Source of the DNA: Diphasiastrum complanatum
Lineage: Eukaryota; Streptophyta; Lycopodiopsida; Lycopodiales; Lycopodiaceae
DNA: 64,000 nucleotides
Assembly: GCA_029204225.1 (NCBI GenBank)
Contig: CM055097.1
Location: 4,372,620-4,436,619 of the forward strand
Direction of reading: 5' to 3'
The first letter of the stretch is position 1; every line of letters starts with the position of its first letter. Made by a program: the position numbers and the translations under genes. The notes beneath the pieces are model-generated. The model was given only the letters and a program-made list of their open reading frames with translations. It was not told the origin of the DNA and ran no database searches. This document shows positions 12,331-28,036 of the stretch, piece by piece.

Positions 12331-13654
12331 ATATGCAGCGCTTCACACTGTAGGAAACAAAATAACATAATCATTGCCTAAAAAGTGCACATAAAAGTAC
12401 AGAAAATAAACTCCAAGAAAGTTGAGAAACTAGAAACTCAACCCTTTCGGTGAAATCATGCAAAGAAAAACAGCATAGTGGGGCTATTGCGTAAAGAGGA
12501 AGCATTTTTCTATGGTTATAGCTTGTATGGTGTTACATGTCCTGTAGTGCACGAAAGTTTCTTAAAGCTCCCAATAGCATATCTACTATAATGTCATAAT
12601 GTACAAGAAATTATTAGATCTCAGCTACTGGTTATACAAAGAAGTTTGGAAGGATGTGATTATCATGTTACCCCTGTGAGAACTAACTAGGGGTGATGTT
12701 AGATTGTACGTACTAGATCGGCTCAAGTTGCCTTGAACGGAATAGTCATCTGCTTACCCATTTGCATCGCAGTCCTGAGGCGGCCTGAAATGGATTCATG
12801 ATATCTTGCCTTAGAAAGAAATAATAGGTTAAGAGCTCTTTAGTATGTGCTAAACTTCACGGACATTCCCTTGTTTCATGCAGGAGGAAGATTTATCCTA
12901 CTTTGTGATAAAACATAAAAAAACAAACACTTTAAAGCTTCGTGTCAACTCCAATTTGAAACTACCCCGTACATGCTTGAAACGCAATTTGACGAACTCA
13001 ATGGTGAACAGCCATCTGCTTACCGTATTCTGCAATGATCTGCAGCACTTTTAAGTTGATATTTGAGTCGAGATATTTGAGTAGACTCTCATCCGACTTG
13101 GATGCAACTATTACCCTTTCTGATGTGTACTTTTGCATAACAAAGAAGGAAAATCAAATAAGAATGAAACACCGTTTTGGACGCAGCAGAAAGTTATTCT
13201 CTTGAAAGTGGAACACAAAAAATCACTGCTCGTCATTGTTGCTGTTATTCATCATATGCCAAATGTGGAGCACTTGTGTACTTCAACTAGAGTCTCTTAC
13301 TGTTGACTTACATGTAGAAGGTGGCTCACAGAGGTTTTCTGGTGACTGATCTGTTTGTAATATATTTCTTAGGAGGACGATGATTGCTCAAACATGGCAA
13401 CTTAAGATTTCAGACACAATGACTTGAATGAGAATGAGACTGTCAATTCTTGCACTATCATTACAACCAAAAGTGCACAACTTAAATGAATTCAGCATTG
13501 AAGAAAGATCTTTACTATGAAAATTTACCATATTGCATATATGTATAGAATCACATCATTCACTTTGTGCAGCAGGTTTTCACGAGAAATATCCAGAGAA
13601 AAATATTGGTTTGTTGAGTAGTCTCGCTGACTTGTGAATCTGTTCTATTTTCAG

Positions 13655-15554
13655 CTGTTCTCCACTGCATTCTAAGAGCTGCTATTCAACTGCACCTTTG
13701 CAGTACCAGAGAAATGAAACTCACCAGAGCATATATCCAAATTCAGAAGCACGCTTGCAATTGGAGGGAGAAAAATCTTCATATGTACGGCAATGTCTTG
13801 ATAAGAAAGTGTCCTCAACTAGCAAATTGGCAATTCTTGACTGTGAAATTTCACCTGATCTACCAGTATCTGCACCCTCTATGAATCGGCTTTCAGCTCA
13901 GGATGCCTTTTCAGCAGAACCTGCGTGCTCCTTTGCTTCCCAGTTCTTTCGATCTGCATCACAGGTTTGTAGTGGTCAGCATCTTTCTGTGCCAAAGCTT
14001 TCCACATCTCCAGCAGCATATTCTTCAATTTCTTCTGCTTCTCATGCTCAAAATCTCCGTGATCTCCTCACAAGTGCTTTACCTTCATCTTTTGAAACGC
14101 CACCAAGTTGTTTTATAACTGGACATACAGCTTCACCTGAGCTTCCTGTTGTACAGGTTTCACAACAATTTGGAGCCAGGTCAACTCCCCAGCCTCCCCA
14201 GCCTGAGTTTACCCCCAATTTACTTCATCCTCGTACCCCTGAAGCCCTTGAAAACTTCATAGCTCTAACATCATGTTCTTTGTTATCTCCTTTTCCAACT
14301 CAACATGCTGCACTTAACCAAGCCAGACATGAGCTGACAAACTTTAAAACAAGCTCGTTGAGATCAACCATTGAAGAACAATCCTTCCCCTGGAGGGTAA
14401 GTGGCTCACTTCATGATGGAAAGTCACCAAGCATTATCTCACCTGAAGAACTCCGTTTCACTGAGCTTCACAGAAATATGGGGCTTTTCGATAAAGAACA
14501 GCTCACTTCACCATTATTCTCAAGCACATTTGGAAATTGCTTGCCTGTGAGAACATCGGGTATTGGATCCCAAAGGTTCCCAGCGCATGAGTCAACAACT
14601 TCAATGAAACACACACAGATCAAGTTCACACCACCACAACCTATCGAAAATATGAGCGCTGCTGAGAATTATTTATCAACAAAAGGCTCCGTGCCTAATT
14701 TGAGGCAGGGGATTCCAAATGTCCAACCTGTTTCCGCAGAATTATATGATCTTTTGGCTGGTGACTCAAACAGGATACCACCTCATGCAGGAGCATCTAT
14801 GAATATGCATTTCCAATTTAGTAATGATCACAAAGCCCCGGAATGGAAGCACAACCAATCTAAGCTTCGGGTTTCCATGCAACCAAAGTGGCAAGCAAAT
14901 GTACTTGACCATAGCAAGAAAGTCGTAGCACCACCACATGATATGGCAGGTAAAGGTGGTTTTGATAATGTGGGTCCACTATCAAACTGTGAGGTTGGAG
15001 TGAACAACAACGATTCTCATTCTAGAAGGCTATCGAGAGCATTTGATACGCGTCAAAGAAGCCCGTTAGCAGGGTCTTTTGTTATGGATAACTCCTTTTT
15101 GATGCATAAAAAAAGGGTTGGAGATATTCTTCACAGAACGTTTCCTAATGCTGACACTGGCATGGGTATCATGGATAATCATAGCCCAGCAGAAGAAGAC
15201 AAAGAATGTTGGAGTTCGCATCGGCAGGTAAATGAAAAGACATTGGCTGCTGGAGATACTGAAAGTAACTTGATAGACGACCAGAACAGGAAAAGTAGCG
15301 GGAATAAAGGTTGGAAGGACGTGAAGCTCCTAAGGAAGGCAGTGATAGAATATGTTAAGAGTTTGCTGAAACCAACATGGAGAGAAGGCCAACTTAGCAG
15401 GGAGGATTTTAAAACCATCGCAAAAAAGGCTGTCAACAGAGTGCTTGGAAAGTTACAAAGCAATAAAATACCTACATGTCAAGACAAGGTGGACCACTTC
15501 ATGACATTTTCGCGAGAAAGGATCTCAAAGCTTGTCCAGGTTTGCCGTCAGTGA
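13655..15554 (+). CDS. Terminal exon, SRI-like C-terminus; CCCH zinc finger protein 38/55-like
   Basis: Exon opens after TTTTCAG and runs without a stop to TGA at 15552-15554; about 632 codons belong to it. Most of the protein is disordered, rich in Ser, Pro, Gln and Asn. The last 81 or so residues are ordered and conserved-looking: GWKDVKLLRKAVIEYVKSLL, then KPTWREGQLSREDFKTIAKK, AVNRVLGKLQ and ERISKLVQ. As I recall, this pattern is the C-terminal domain of plant CCCH proteins 38 and 55, resembling the Set2-Rpb1-interacting (SRI) fold that contacts the RNA polymerase II tail. That family is nuclear and RNA/chromatin related; the exact role here is inferred. The frame could be read from a TTG at 13698, but splicing from 7848 in matching phase is better supported. 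Expected partner exons with CCCH fingers lie outside the window. Confidence 0.66.
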
Positions 15555-17820
15555 ACTTTTTTATTCTGAATGCTTTCATAGTAACAGTTGTACATACTAT
15601 AAAATCCTGCTAGGTTGTTTGTTGAGAAAAATGCAGAACTGGATGCCCATAATTGTCTTAGAAATATACGTTAGGATCAGCATAGAATGCTTGCTAAAAT
15701 CTTCAGTTGTTAGAAGTTGATACAGCTCTTATCATGTCAATGGCCTTTCCTGAACATGCAACATTATTTTCCTGCAGAAATATCTGGACAAGTATACGAA
15801 GACTTGATTTGTAGAATTTTGGATCATAAAGTGATGCAAAAATATCAGAGCAGCATTTCACAAGTTGCTTCAAGAACTGTGCTGGCATAGTTTTTCAAAG
15901 GGGGCCTTGTTTTCATTTGTAAATTTAGGAAGCCAAGCTTGCTCTTAATAATTTTTTCTTGGATGTCCCTTTGTTTGGCTGATTAGAGTTGAACTTGTGA
16001 CCTCAAGTAGGCTTACCATTATGCCACTCGTTGGGGGAAACCTGCTCTATATTCGAAAAGTGCATGTTCCACCATCTTTGGATATGTGGAACAGATGATG
16101 CCGGATGTATTGATATGGTAATATTGCTGTACAGTTCTCTATATTATAGCAGAACAACTTTCTTAAGATCATGCCAATGAAAGTTTTGTAGTGCATCTTT
16201 CAACTCCTAAATAATATTCAAAAGCCATGATTGTAGATAGCTACTACAAACCAAACTTTCCTTCTGTTATCTGTGTTAATTTTCACTGTATGGCTTGTTG
16301 CTAGAGAATCAGCATATGAATTTTCACTCATAAAAATTGGTCGATTTTTTGTAGTGGTCAGAGATATTGTTTAGGGCTAGTTGATGGCTTTGGCCGTTAA
16401 GACATAAGTTAGGATGTTGACATGAATTTCTGCTGCAATTCACAGGATTTTTTATGCGCAGAGATATGCAGATATATCTGAAGGGTTTTCTGCTCACTGC
16501 TATGGCAGACATGACTTCTAGGTTTCATCCCAAGGGTCTTCAGTGGATAGCCATGTGTCTCTTTGTTCATTTGATGTTGAGCAGCTTTTTTGTCTATAGA
16601 AGATGTCACAATCACCAGTTGGGAGCTCATACCGTAAGTTGGAGTGTACACTTTGACATGGTACTTTTATAGCAATTTTTCCATTTGGTGGCTTTGTAGC
16701 TATAATTGAGAAAATGTGTTTGAGTGTTTTTGCCACCTGCATGGTTTTCTATCTTATTTTCAAATCCATCTGACATTGTAGGCACTTGACTACAACACTC
16801 ATCATCAGTGCTTTGACCTCTACATGTAATTGGAAAAGAAATAAATATAGCTTTGTTTTACCATGATAGTGTGACTGTATTGTCATGGTATGTGCAAAGT
16901 TTTGGTGCTGATCATTGCATACACACCAAATTGTAGTTAAGATTGATGAACCCTGATATTTCTAGATCCAGCAAATCTGCAGTTTGAGTAAAAGCTCATA
17001 GTAAGGTCCAGAATGTATGTAGCTAACAATGAAACTGCCACAGGGTCCCTTTTAGTTACTTTTTCCTGAATTTCCACTACTGAGTTTGGAACCTCATGAT
17101 CAGATGAATCTTAGGTCCATGAGTTTAGTGTCAGATTGTTAGACAGCTTTTCTTGCTGTAGAGACCTATCCATGATTGTATGTGGTTACAAATCTTGTAT
17201 GCTTTTGGACATGCTGAAGATCATCAAGGATTATCTCTTCTTGAAGAAGGAAATCAGGTATCAATTGGAAAACTGTGAATAGAGTGGTCGATCACTCACA
17301 GACAGGTGCCAGTTTAACACGCTTCAGACAGGATCATTTCAGGCATCTAATATTTAATGATTTTCCATCACCAATCTGGTCCTTGTGGGGTTTTGCTTAC
17401 CTTTACTAAACTTGAACTTCAGATGCATACCTTAGAAGACTTCTGAAGTAGACCGATGGATGAGTTTCAGCCATCCCTGACTCCTGAGATATCAGGGAAG
17501 TGGTCTTGAGAGAACCAATGTGGTGGAGTCAGAAGTGAGTCAAATTTTGCTGAACTTTCCAAGTGGCGTCGTCATGTATGTAGTTTTCTCCCTCCTTGTT
17601 AACCTGTTAGTAGCAAAGTCCTTCATGTGTACAAAGTAGATCATGAGGTATGGATGGTTGCTACTTAGTAGCAATGTAGACTTCTCTCCAGAATTCATCT
17701 TAGTCCCAAATGCAACACCATATTGTTGGAGTCTGTTGAGAAATTTTGAAATTGCATTTTGTCTGTCATGTAGTGTTAGTACATTAGTGCTTATCAATAT
17801 ATTATAATATGCATGTAAGC
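15555..17820. other. 3' UTR and intergenic DNA, no gene seen
   Basis: AT-rich sequence following the stop of the CCCH-38-like gene. Only short unrelated frames are present. Confidence 0.4.
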
Positions 17821-17821
17821 A

Positions 17822-18299
17822 TTGTTAGGCCCAAAAGGAGCTATTAGCCTTAAGAACAAGGAGGTTCCCTTTTCAGGCCCTCCAAAGTATTTAAATAACG
17901 ATAGTAGGCTAATAAGGGCTCAAAGTAGACTTAATAAGACTTAACAAGGGCTAACTATCTTGCAAGATAGTTAAGTGGGGTTATCTATAAGTAGGCAAGA
18001 GACATCATTTTGAGAATCTTTTGACTCATTTGCAAATGAGAGAGCTTAGCCTCCTCTGTGTGAATGTGAGCCTTGGGAATAGAGCTTGCTAGGTCTCATG
18101 TGCCCAATTTACATGAATCTCAATTCTACTTTTGTATTTAATTTGTTTGCATCCCTTTCAATTCTATTGATGATTCCTTGGAGCTCTATATGTACTTTGC
18201 ATTTTATGGCTATATCAACATGAATGTTTTGTATTCTTCTTGATCTAGCTTTAGTTTCTTGATCCTAGCTTTTATTTGATTAGGTTTTTTGACACGACA

Positions 18300-18300
<1 letters not shown>
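17822..18300 (+). repeat. Possible solo LTR
   Basis: Begins TGTTAGGCCC, contains a TATA-like TTATCTATAAG near 17980 and short T/C-rich leader-like sequence, as LTRs do. No primer site or coding region follows. The right border is not defined; the call is weak. Confidence 0.3.
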
Positions 18301-22128
<3,828 letters not shown>

Positions 22129-23222
22129 ACATTGAAACCACACTTGAATCATAAGTTTATAAATCTCCTTGCAAATTCTTGCTCTTGTAGCCATGGCGTT
22201 GTTTGTTGGCAATATTTTTCAGAGCAGATTGTCATGTCATCTTCATGTCATGTTGTAAAAGATTTTAAAATAAAGCAAAATGTGAGTTGATTATTCCGAA
22301 TAGTAAACTCACCTAAATAACTATGTACACTTGCATCCGACCATGTGTATAAGGACAATTTTGGTGAGGGAGTTGTTCTTCAATAGGTTTGGAACAAAAT
22401 ACCAAGAAAAAACTAAATAATTATATTTGTTGGACTTATAGTTCAGCCATGGTGAAGCTTGAAGTTCATTTTGAGGGAGTGAGTTAGATAATTGTCGAGG
22501 CCAACCATAGGAGTGTGAATGAGACAAACATTGATGCCCACATTAAAAGTGCTTGGGATAGATAAGCAACTAGGGAATTGTCGAATGCAGTGAGACATCA
22601 TTATTGGATGAAAGCTAGAATGTAGAACACTCTTCACCAGATCGTAAGCAAGCGTAGAAGCTTGTAGACAACCATAATTATAGGGCTATATGTGTTGAAA
22701 AATAAGTTTTGCATTAGTTGAATAACTATTTGATAGTGATTGTTGACTGGATAGTTGATAGTAGCAGTGATAGTTAATGTGATAACAAAACTGATTCACT
22801 ACTTTCACAAGTATATCTATACTATCATTCACAAGTGTGAAAAATGAATGACGATTTGGATCGTTATGCCAGTATTTAAAAATCAGAGACTCAGATCATA
22901 ATAAGTGAGAATAACAGAAGTAGTATAACAAGATAAAAAAAGTATGAGTCAAAAGTAGTCTATATTAATGAATGTTGAATTATAGCGATTGAATTAAATC
23001 CATTCCATCTTCCATATTCTCTTGACAGTGCATTCATCTATTGAATCCATTTCTGTTTTTGTTCTCATCCATACTGATCCATCTCTTATCGATTCTTTTC
23101 TTTTCTCTATCAAAAAAAAAAAAGGGAAAAAGTTGGGACACCATTACCATTGCACCATCACTGAAGCAATCCATAACCCAACTGCCTTTGTAACATTACA
23201 GTGAACATTACAATGCTGAGCT

Positions 23223-23739
23223 ATGGAGACCATCCTTGCAAGATTGTCTAAGCTACAAAAGTTCCTTGATGAGACAATCAGAGACTACACCAATCGGATC
23301 CATCACATTGCTGAATCATCAAATGGGAATTCATAGGAACTAGAGTCATCAAAAGCGATGATTAAACAAGAATGGAAACCCATGGAAGGCAACGAAGTGG
23401 ACCAGAGGAAAGTGGATCAAGGGCGGAAGTATCAAGTTGACAAGAAGATCATCCAAAGGATCTAAATCATGAGTTTCTTCAAAAAACAATGGCAAGGTGG
23501 AAGTCTTGGTCCTATCATCTTACATGTCACCATACTCAATAGAGGACCATAATAGCCTACTAGTCTATTATGTGGAAGATCCTAATGGAAATCCATTGCC
23601 TGTGTATGCATATCAACTCCAGGGAGATGGCATAATACACACGGTAAGATGCTATGGACGCGGAGGAAAACATCGTCGAGCCGAATGCCCACATCGATGT
23701 AATCCATCAACGTTTAACCCTTGGTGTTCACAATGTTGA
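23223..23739 (+). pseudogene. Unrecognised retroelement-like remnant
   Basis: Two plus-strand open stretches. The first starts at ATG 23223 (METILARLSKLQKFLDET) and is coiled-coil-like. The second (23497-23739, 80 codons) ends in a Cys/His-rich region (CYGRGGKHRRAECPHRC) that could be a degenerate zinc-binding segment. Stops lie between them. The setting among Ty3 and copia remnants suggests a gag relic, but I do not recognise the family. Confidence 0.3.
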
Positions 23740-24338
23740 GTCAATAATCTATGCTTGGATTTTCCATTGTGGAACCCACACATAGCTAGGAGAATTTTGG
23801 CTTATGTATATCGACATGCACCTATGTGGACCAATCCACCTACAGACAAAATGCACTACAAATAGAAAATCATAGTGCCACCAGGCTATGAAACGAGTGA
23901 GGAAGAAGACAATTTGACAAAAGTTCCAAGGTACGCAGACACATCCACGAGCAAAAAGATAACAACATCATAGAAAATAGAGCTAGTAGAATCTCTCAAG
24001 CCAACAGTAACTAAGGAAATCAAGAAATTGGAAACCGACAAAGCAGAATGCAGATTAGATCAGAATCTCAAGGACCTATGCGCTCGAAAAACCGAGTATC
24101 AAATCCGAGCGCGAGTACAAAGAACGGACAAGAAAACAAACGTAAGGCACGCTTGAAAGCGATATTGGAGCAGGCAGTATCGAATCTAGGCACAAGTATG
24201 TAAACAGATCATAAACAGAGAAAAGTGTGTGTTTGAAATCGATATCCGGCGCAAAAATCAGAAAATTACGTGAAAATCCGCGACGTAAATGACCTATTTA
24301 TAAAAAAAAATTGTACGTGCAGAGGATGTCCAAAAGGA

Positions 24339-24550
24339 CACGTGTCATCGTGTTATTTGTCAATAATATTCCGCCGTCAAGAGAATGATTGATCTGACAT
24401 TTGTCATTTGAAGAATGCCACGTGTCCTACACCACGTGGCCTCATTATTGAGTCATAATGATCTATACGAAAAACACACATGGATCAGTTAGATGTCGTC
24501 ACGTGTCGAAAGTTATTTTTTTTTACACCTGCAAAAATTTTCTATATATA
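24339..24550 (+). promoter_or_regulatory. Cluster of four CACGTG G-boxes before a TATA-like site
   Basis: CACGTG occurs at 24339, 24419, 24433 and 24500, followed by TCTATATATA at 24541. This is the arrangement of bZIP/bHLH-responsive plant promoters (G-box/ABRE). It probably belongs to an LTR or element promoter since the adjacent sequence is retroelement-derived; no intact downstream plus-strand gene is visible. Confidence 0.5.
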
Positions 24551-24564
24551 CCCCCTCAAAATTT

Positions 24565-25047
24565 TCATGCACATAGCTTTGTAGAAATCAAGTTAACTCC
24601 TGAACCGCCATCTATCACAACTGCTTCCTTAGGAAATTGTCTATGCTGTATTGGCAAAGTGATATTCTTTTGTTCACTTTCCCAAGCGGCTCCAACATGG
24701 AGTACTTCATTAGATTTCTCAAATCCAGCACAAAAAAGTGGGTTCTGATGGACTTCTAGTTCTTCTTGAGCTAACTTTTGCGCTAAGATTTCTTTTGCTT
24801 TTGGCACCAACTTCAGGAACTCTACCAATGAAATATTGATCTTGCTAGACAAAATGTTCATGAGCAGTTCTGTTTGTGGTGCTTTTGGTTCAGTCATCTT
24901 GAAGGGTTCTTCATGATGATGCAACTGATCATTCATATCTGTACGTGAATTTCTTGGTGGCTGCAATGGTGAAGAATGAACTTTTGTTGTTGCTTTAGCA
25001 GCTTCAAGCTCCTCTTCTTCTTGCAGATGTTTGATCCACTGTCTCAT
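24565..25047 (-). pseudogene. Ty3/gypsy gag C-terminus and start of protease
   Basis: A 160-codon frame. The C-terminal end reads EAVVIDGGSGVNLISTKLC, matching the active-site region of Ty3 retropepsins of the DGGSG type. The preceding part is charged and coiled-coil-like (EEEELEAAKATTK, VPKAKEILAQKLAQEELE), as in the gag-protease linker. The frame stops 3 codons after the active site, so the rest of the protease is missing. A segment resembling the missing half occurs at 58780-59168, possibly of the same family. Confidence 0.6.
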
Positions 25048-25079
25048 ATCCTAATATCTTCTTTTTTCTGCATGAATCA

Positions 25080-25760
25080 ATGCGCAAAGGCATTCACAAT
25101 GTCTGTCTCTGATTACAAGTGATGTTTCGTTTTATCTTCTGTTATCTGTTCTTTTATTTGAATACGCAGATGGTATTCAATATATATACATAATTTTTAC
25201 AGGTGTGCAAATGAAGAAGGTACAAAAGTGGTTGTGATGTCTGTAGAAGATTGTGAGTGGCTGTTGTTGTTGTCAAATCTGATTGCACAATGCATGGAAC
25301 GAGTGTGAGGAGGCTGTGACGTTGGGCTTCGCTAAATTTAACGCTGATGAAAATGCAAAAAATGCGACACTCTGACAAATGTCTTAAAAATTGATTTACA
25401 GGGTACCTTCGCTTTCCTATAAGGACACCTTTGGCATTTGTAGGGCAGTGTCGTCTTTTTATCTTTTTTGCATTTTTCGCCTATCCAAATTTGCTTGTAT
25501 TTATGCGGATTGTCGCTTTTCTGGAAGTGTCTCAAACACTTGGTTGCTCAGGGTGGCCCGAAGGTGAAAAAACGACAGTGTCGCATTTTTCGCTTATGGG
25601 AATTCCCGAGTAAAAATGCAGATTGTAGCGACAATCAGCTCAAATACGCAGACTGTGCGACAATATGAGTAAAAAAATGCAGCAGCATGAATGAAGGCAA
25701 ATTAACATAGGATTTAGGAGTGTAGAGGAGATAAATCCAACATCCCCCCTAAATCCAACA
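25080..25760 (-). repeat. copia LTR (3'), repeat-rich
   Basis: On the minus strand it begins TGTTGGATTT right after a tract TTAAGGGGGAGG. It shares motifs with the LTR at 53323 (TGTTGGAT start, TGTCGCATTTTTCGC and TAAAAATGCAG blocks). A TATA-like ATGTATATATA lies near 25190. The left border is uncertain. Confidence 0.55.
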
Positions 25761-25829
25761 CCTCCCCCTTAATCAATGCACAAATCTTGTTGTGTGCATT
25801 AACACTTAATGCCTTCATGAATATATCTA

Positions 25830-26034
25830 CAACCATGTCCTACGTTCTACAATATGTTAAGCTTACCTCCTTGTTGAGAACCTTGTCCCTAATATAGTGA
25901 TATTGGATTTCAATGTGCTTACTCCTAGAGTGAAATCTAGGGTTGGCCGATAAGGCAATAGCACTCTGATTATTACAGAATATGATTGTAGGACTGTACT
26001 GATACAAACTAATGTGTGACAGTAAATTTCTCAA
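25830..26034 (-). pseudogene. copia RNase H C-terminal fragment
   Basis: Encodes IIFCNNQSAIALSANPRFHS and RSKHIEIQYHYIRDKVLN, the hallmark C-terminal RNase H segment of Ty1/copia elements. It is separated from the gag fragment of the same orientation at 26537-26905 by about 500 bp of decayed pol. PR, IN and RT are missing, so this is an internally deleted copy. Confidence 0.85.
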
Positions 26035-26536
26035 TCAAAACGCTTCTTTAATAAATTGAGAAGTAGCTATGTATTCTGTTCTGTAGATGAAAGAGCGATG
26101 GAGGTTTGCTTACACCTGTTCCATGAGATAGGACCATTGTTGAAGAAGAATGTAAATCTAGATGTGGATTTACGATTGTCTACATCTCTTCCCCAGCTTA
26201 CATTAGAGTATCCACTGAGCTGATGGAGATTGTCATTGTTGACCTCTCCATAGCAGATGCACTAGTCCATGGTAGCTCAAATATACCTCATGACTCTTAT
26301 GAGAGACTTCTAATGGGTAATGCCAGGATTAGCCACTATAGTCAATGTCGGGAATCCGAGTGAATCCTCGTGCTACCAGTCTTGCCTTCCTTTGATCAAT
26401 CACTCCATTGGCATTGTACTTGATCTTAAAGATCCATTTACAATCAATGATATTGCATCACTGCGTCTTGATCGTCTATGACAGATCCGACAGTGGCCAT
26501 TTGCTTTACCAGGTTCTTGAACTGGTTGATGTGATT

Positions 26537-26905
26537 CTACAGGGAATCACCATTTGCCATCTTGAGGAAGTAAAATTTCTTATTGAGATGTAGCTTGGAA
26601 GCTATATCTCGCACCTCATATAATGTGCTCAAGATGTCCCAGACTTCTTTGGATGTCTGGGCTTCGGACACATGGCCGATCTGAGTATCCAAAATATTGA
26701 GAATGATCAGCGCAAATGCTTTTCCATCCTTCATTTTCCATTTGGCGATTGCCATGTCATCAACTTCGGGTTTCTCCTCAACACCTGTAACAATGTTATA
26801 CAACTCCTTAGCCATTAGCACTGCTCTCATCTTAAATTTCCATAGATGGTAATTGGCTCCATCAAGCTTGTCCATGATAGGACTAGCTTTCCCTTGGGAA
26901 TCCAT
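26537..26905 (-). pseudogene. copia gag N-terminal fragment
   Basis: Starts at ATG 26905 (MDSQGKASPIMDKLDGANYH) and has the LWKFKMRAVLMAKELY and KAFALIILNILDTQIGHV motifs of the copia gag (UBN2/DUF4219 type). It ends early after 122 codons. A primer-site-like sequence lies upstream at 27046-27059, so this is the 5' end of a minus-strand element whose 3' end is at about 25760. Confidence 0.85.
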
Positions 26906-27045
26906 GTGGAAGATTAGTCTAGGTGATAGGAATAACTATCAGTGACTTAAGTATAAAAATCTGGTGTAATTTACAGAACAAGAAGACAATTACTCTATCG
27001 GCTAGTAGAGTCTTGTTTCTGTGGAAGCTTATCAGGCTACAAAAA

Positions 27046-27560
27046 GAGCTCTAATACCTTGTTGGAAAAAGAGGTGAAAGAAAGATAACTCGAAAAGAAA
27101 CGACTTGAATGAAAAACGTTCGTGCGCAGCGGAATAAGCTATCTCCCTCTTTCCTCAAGCATGACTACGCCTATCAATCTCGAACAGAACATTAGTGATA
27201 GAAAACACGTTCGATCTGATTATGTAGCCAAGCCTAATAATCAGTCGCGAAGAGCAGAGAACCAAACTAAAGAATTAGATAGCTAGATAGAATGTAGAAA
27301 AGCATTGCAGTATTGACACAAATTTGAACGCAGAACAAACAGAGTTGTAATCAGATTAAGTATAACAAAATACACAGGTCAATAATGTAACTGAGCACAA
27401 AACAATAGCGGACGTAACCGCGTGCTTCACTAGGTAGGATGAGAGTGTTGATATCCATGGACTGTATAGTGATTTTGATTGGTGTTTCTTCTTGAATCTC
27501 ACGTTCACAAAGAGTGGCATTGACACAATCGATAGTTGCTAAAGCATGACCTCAATTAAT
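27046..27560 (-). repeat. Primer site and probable 5' LTR of the 25.8-27 kb copia element
   Basis: The minus strand reads AGGTATTAGAGCTC at 27046-27059, next to CCAACA, giving an LTR end followed by a primer-site-like sequence. The outer LTR border was not found. Confidence 0.4.
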
Positions 27561-27829
27561 GATATCAATACTCTGCACATAATGACCCTTTATAGTCAAA
27601 TCGATACTATCGGAGTCATGATCTCTTAAAATTCTGATTATTCATATCATTGAGTGTCGTACTCAACTACTGGCAAGTCACCATATAGGATGGTGCACCT
27701 GGATCTGCAACTTGATTTGCAGTTTCTTTGGCCATCTCGATTTATCTATTCTTGGAAACTACTAAATCTAGTTAATAACTAATTACCTATTAGTGAAGTA
27801 CGATTGACCAAAACTGACTAAAATATACT

Positions 27830-28036
27830 CCGGTATGGTCAATTCACTACTGACCATTTTTATGAATAGCCGTAAAATATTTATCGGCCATTTCTAAGGC
27901 CGTAAAATTTGCTCTAGCCTCCTTTAGACTGGCTGGGACCCAATTCTAGGTGGACCGGCACTTTTTGCTTGGTCTTACAAAAATTGACCATACAAAATAT
28001 TTTTTGACGGTTCTTAAGATCGTTACAAAAGTCTAT
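27830..28036 (+). repeat. Dispersed repeat, copy 1
   Basis: Shares about 200 bp with 32036-32252, including TAAAATATTTATCGGCCATTT, GGGACCCAATTCTAGGTGGA and ATTACAAAAGTCTATT-like ends. No terminal repeats or coding region were seen. Confidence 0.75.

Larger units (their letters stand above)
7849..13654 (+). other. 5.8 kb intron with nested repeat remnants
   Basis: Bounded by a GT donor (CTCAG/GTCAAG) and a TTTTCAG acceptor. It holds a short tandem duplication (8686-8820), a primer-site-like sequence (8872-8884), a decayed Ty3 gag (11440-12330) and a truncated MITE (11108-11330). No further convincing coding exon was seen, though a small one in matching phase cannot be excluded. Confidence 0.55.

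Noticed and set aside
13903-15463. Other frames inside the 13655-15554 exon
   Set aside because: Shadows of the main exon, which has the conserved C-terminal domain.
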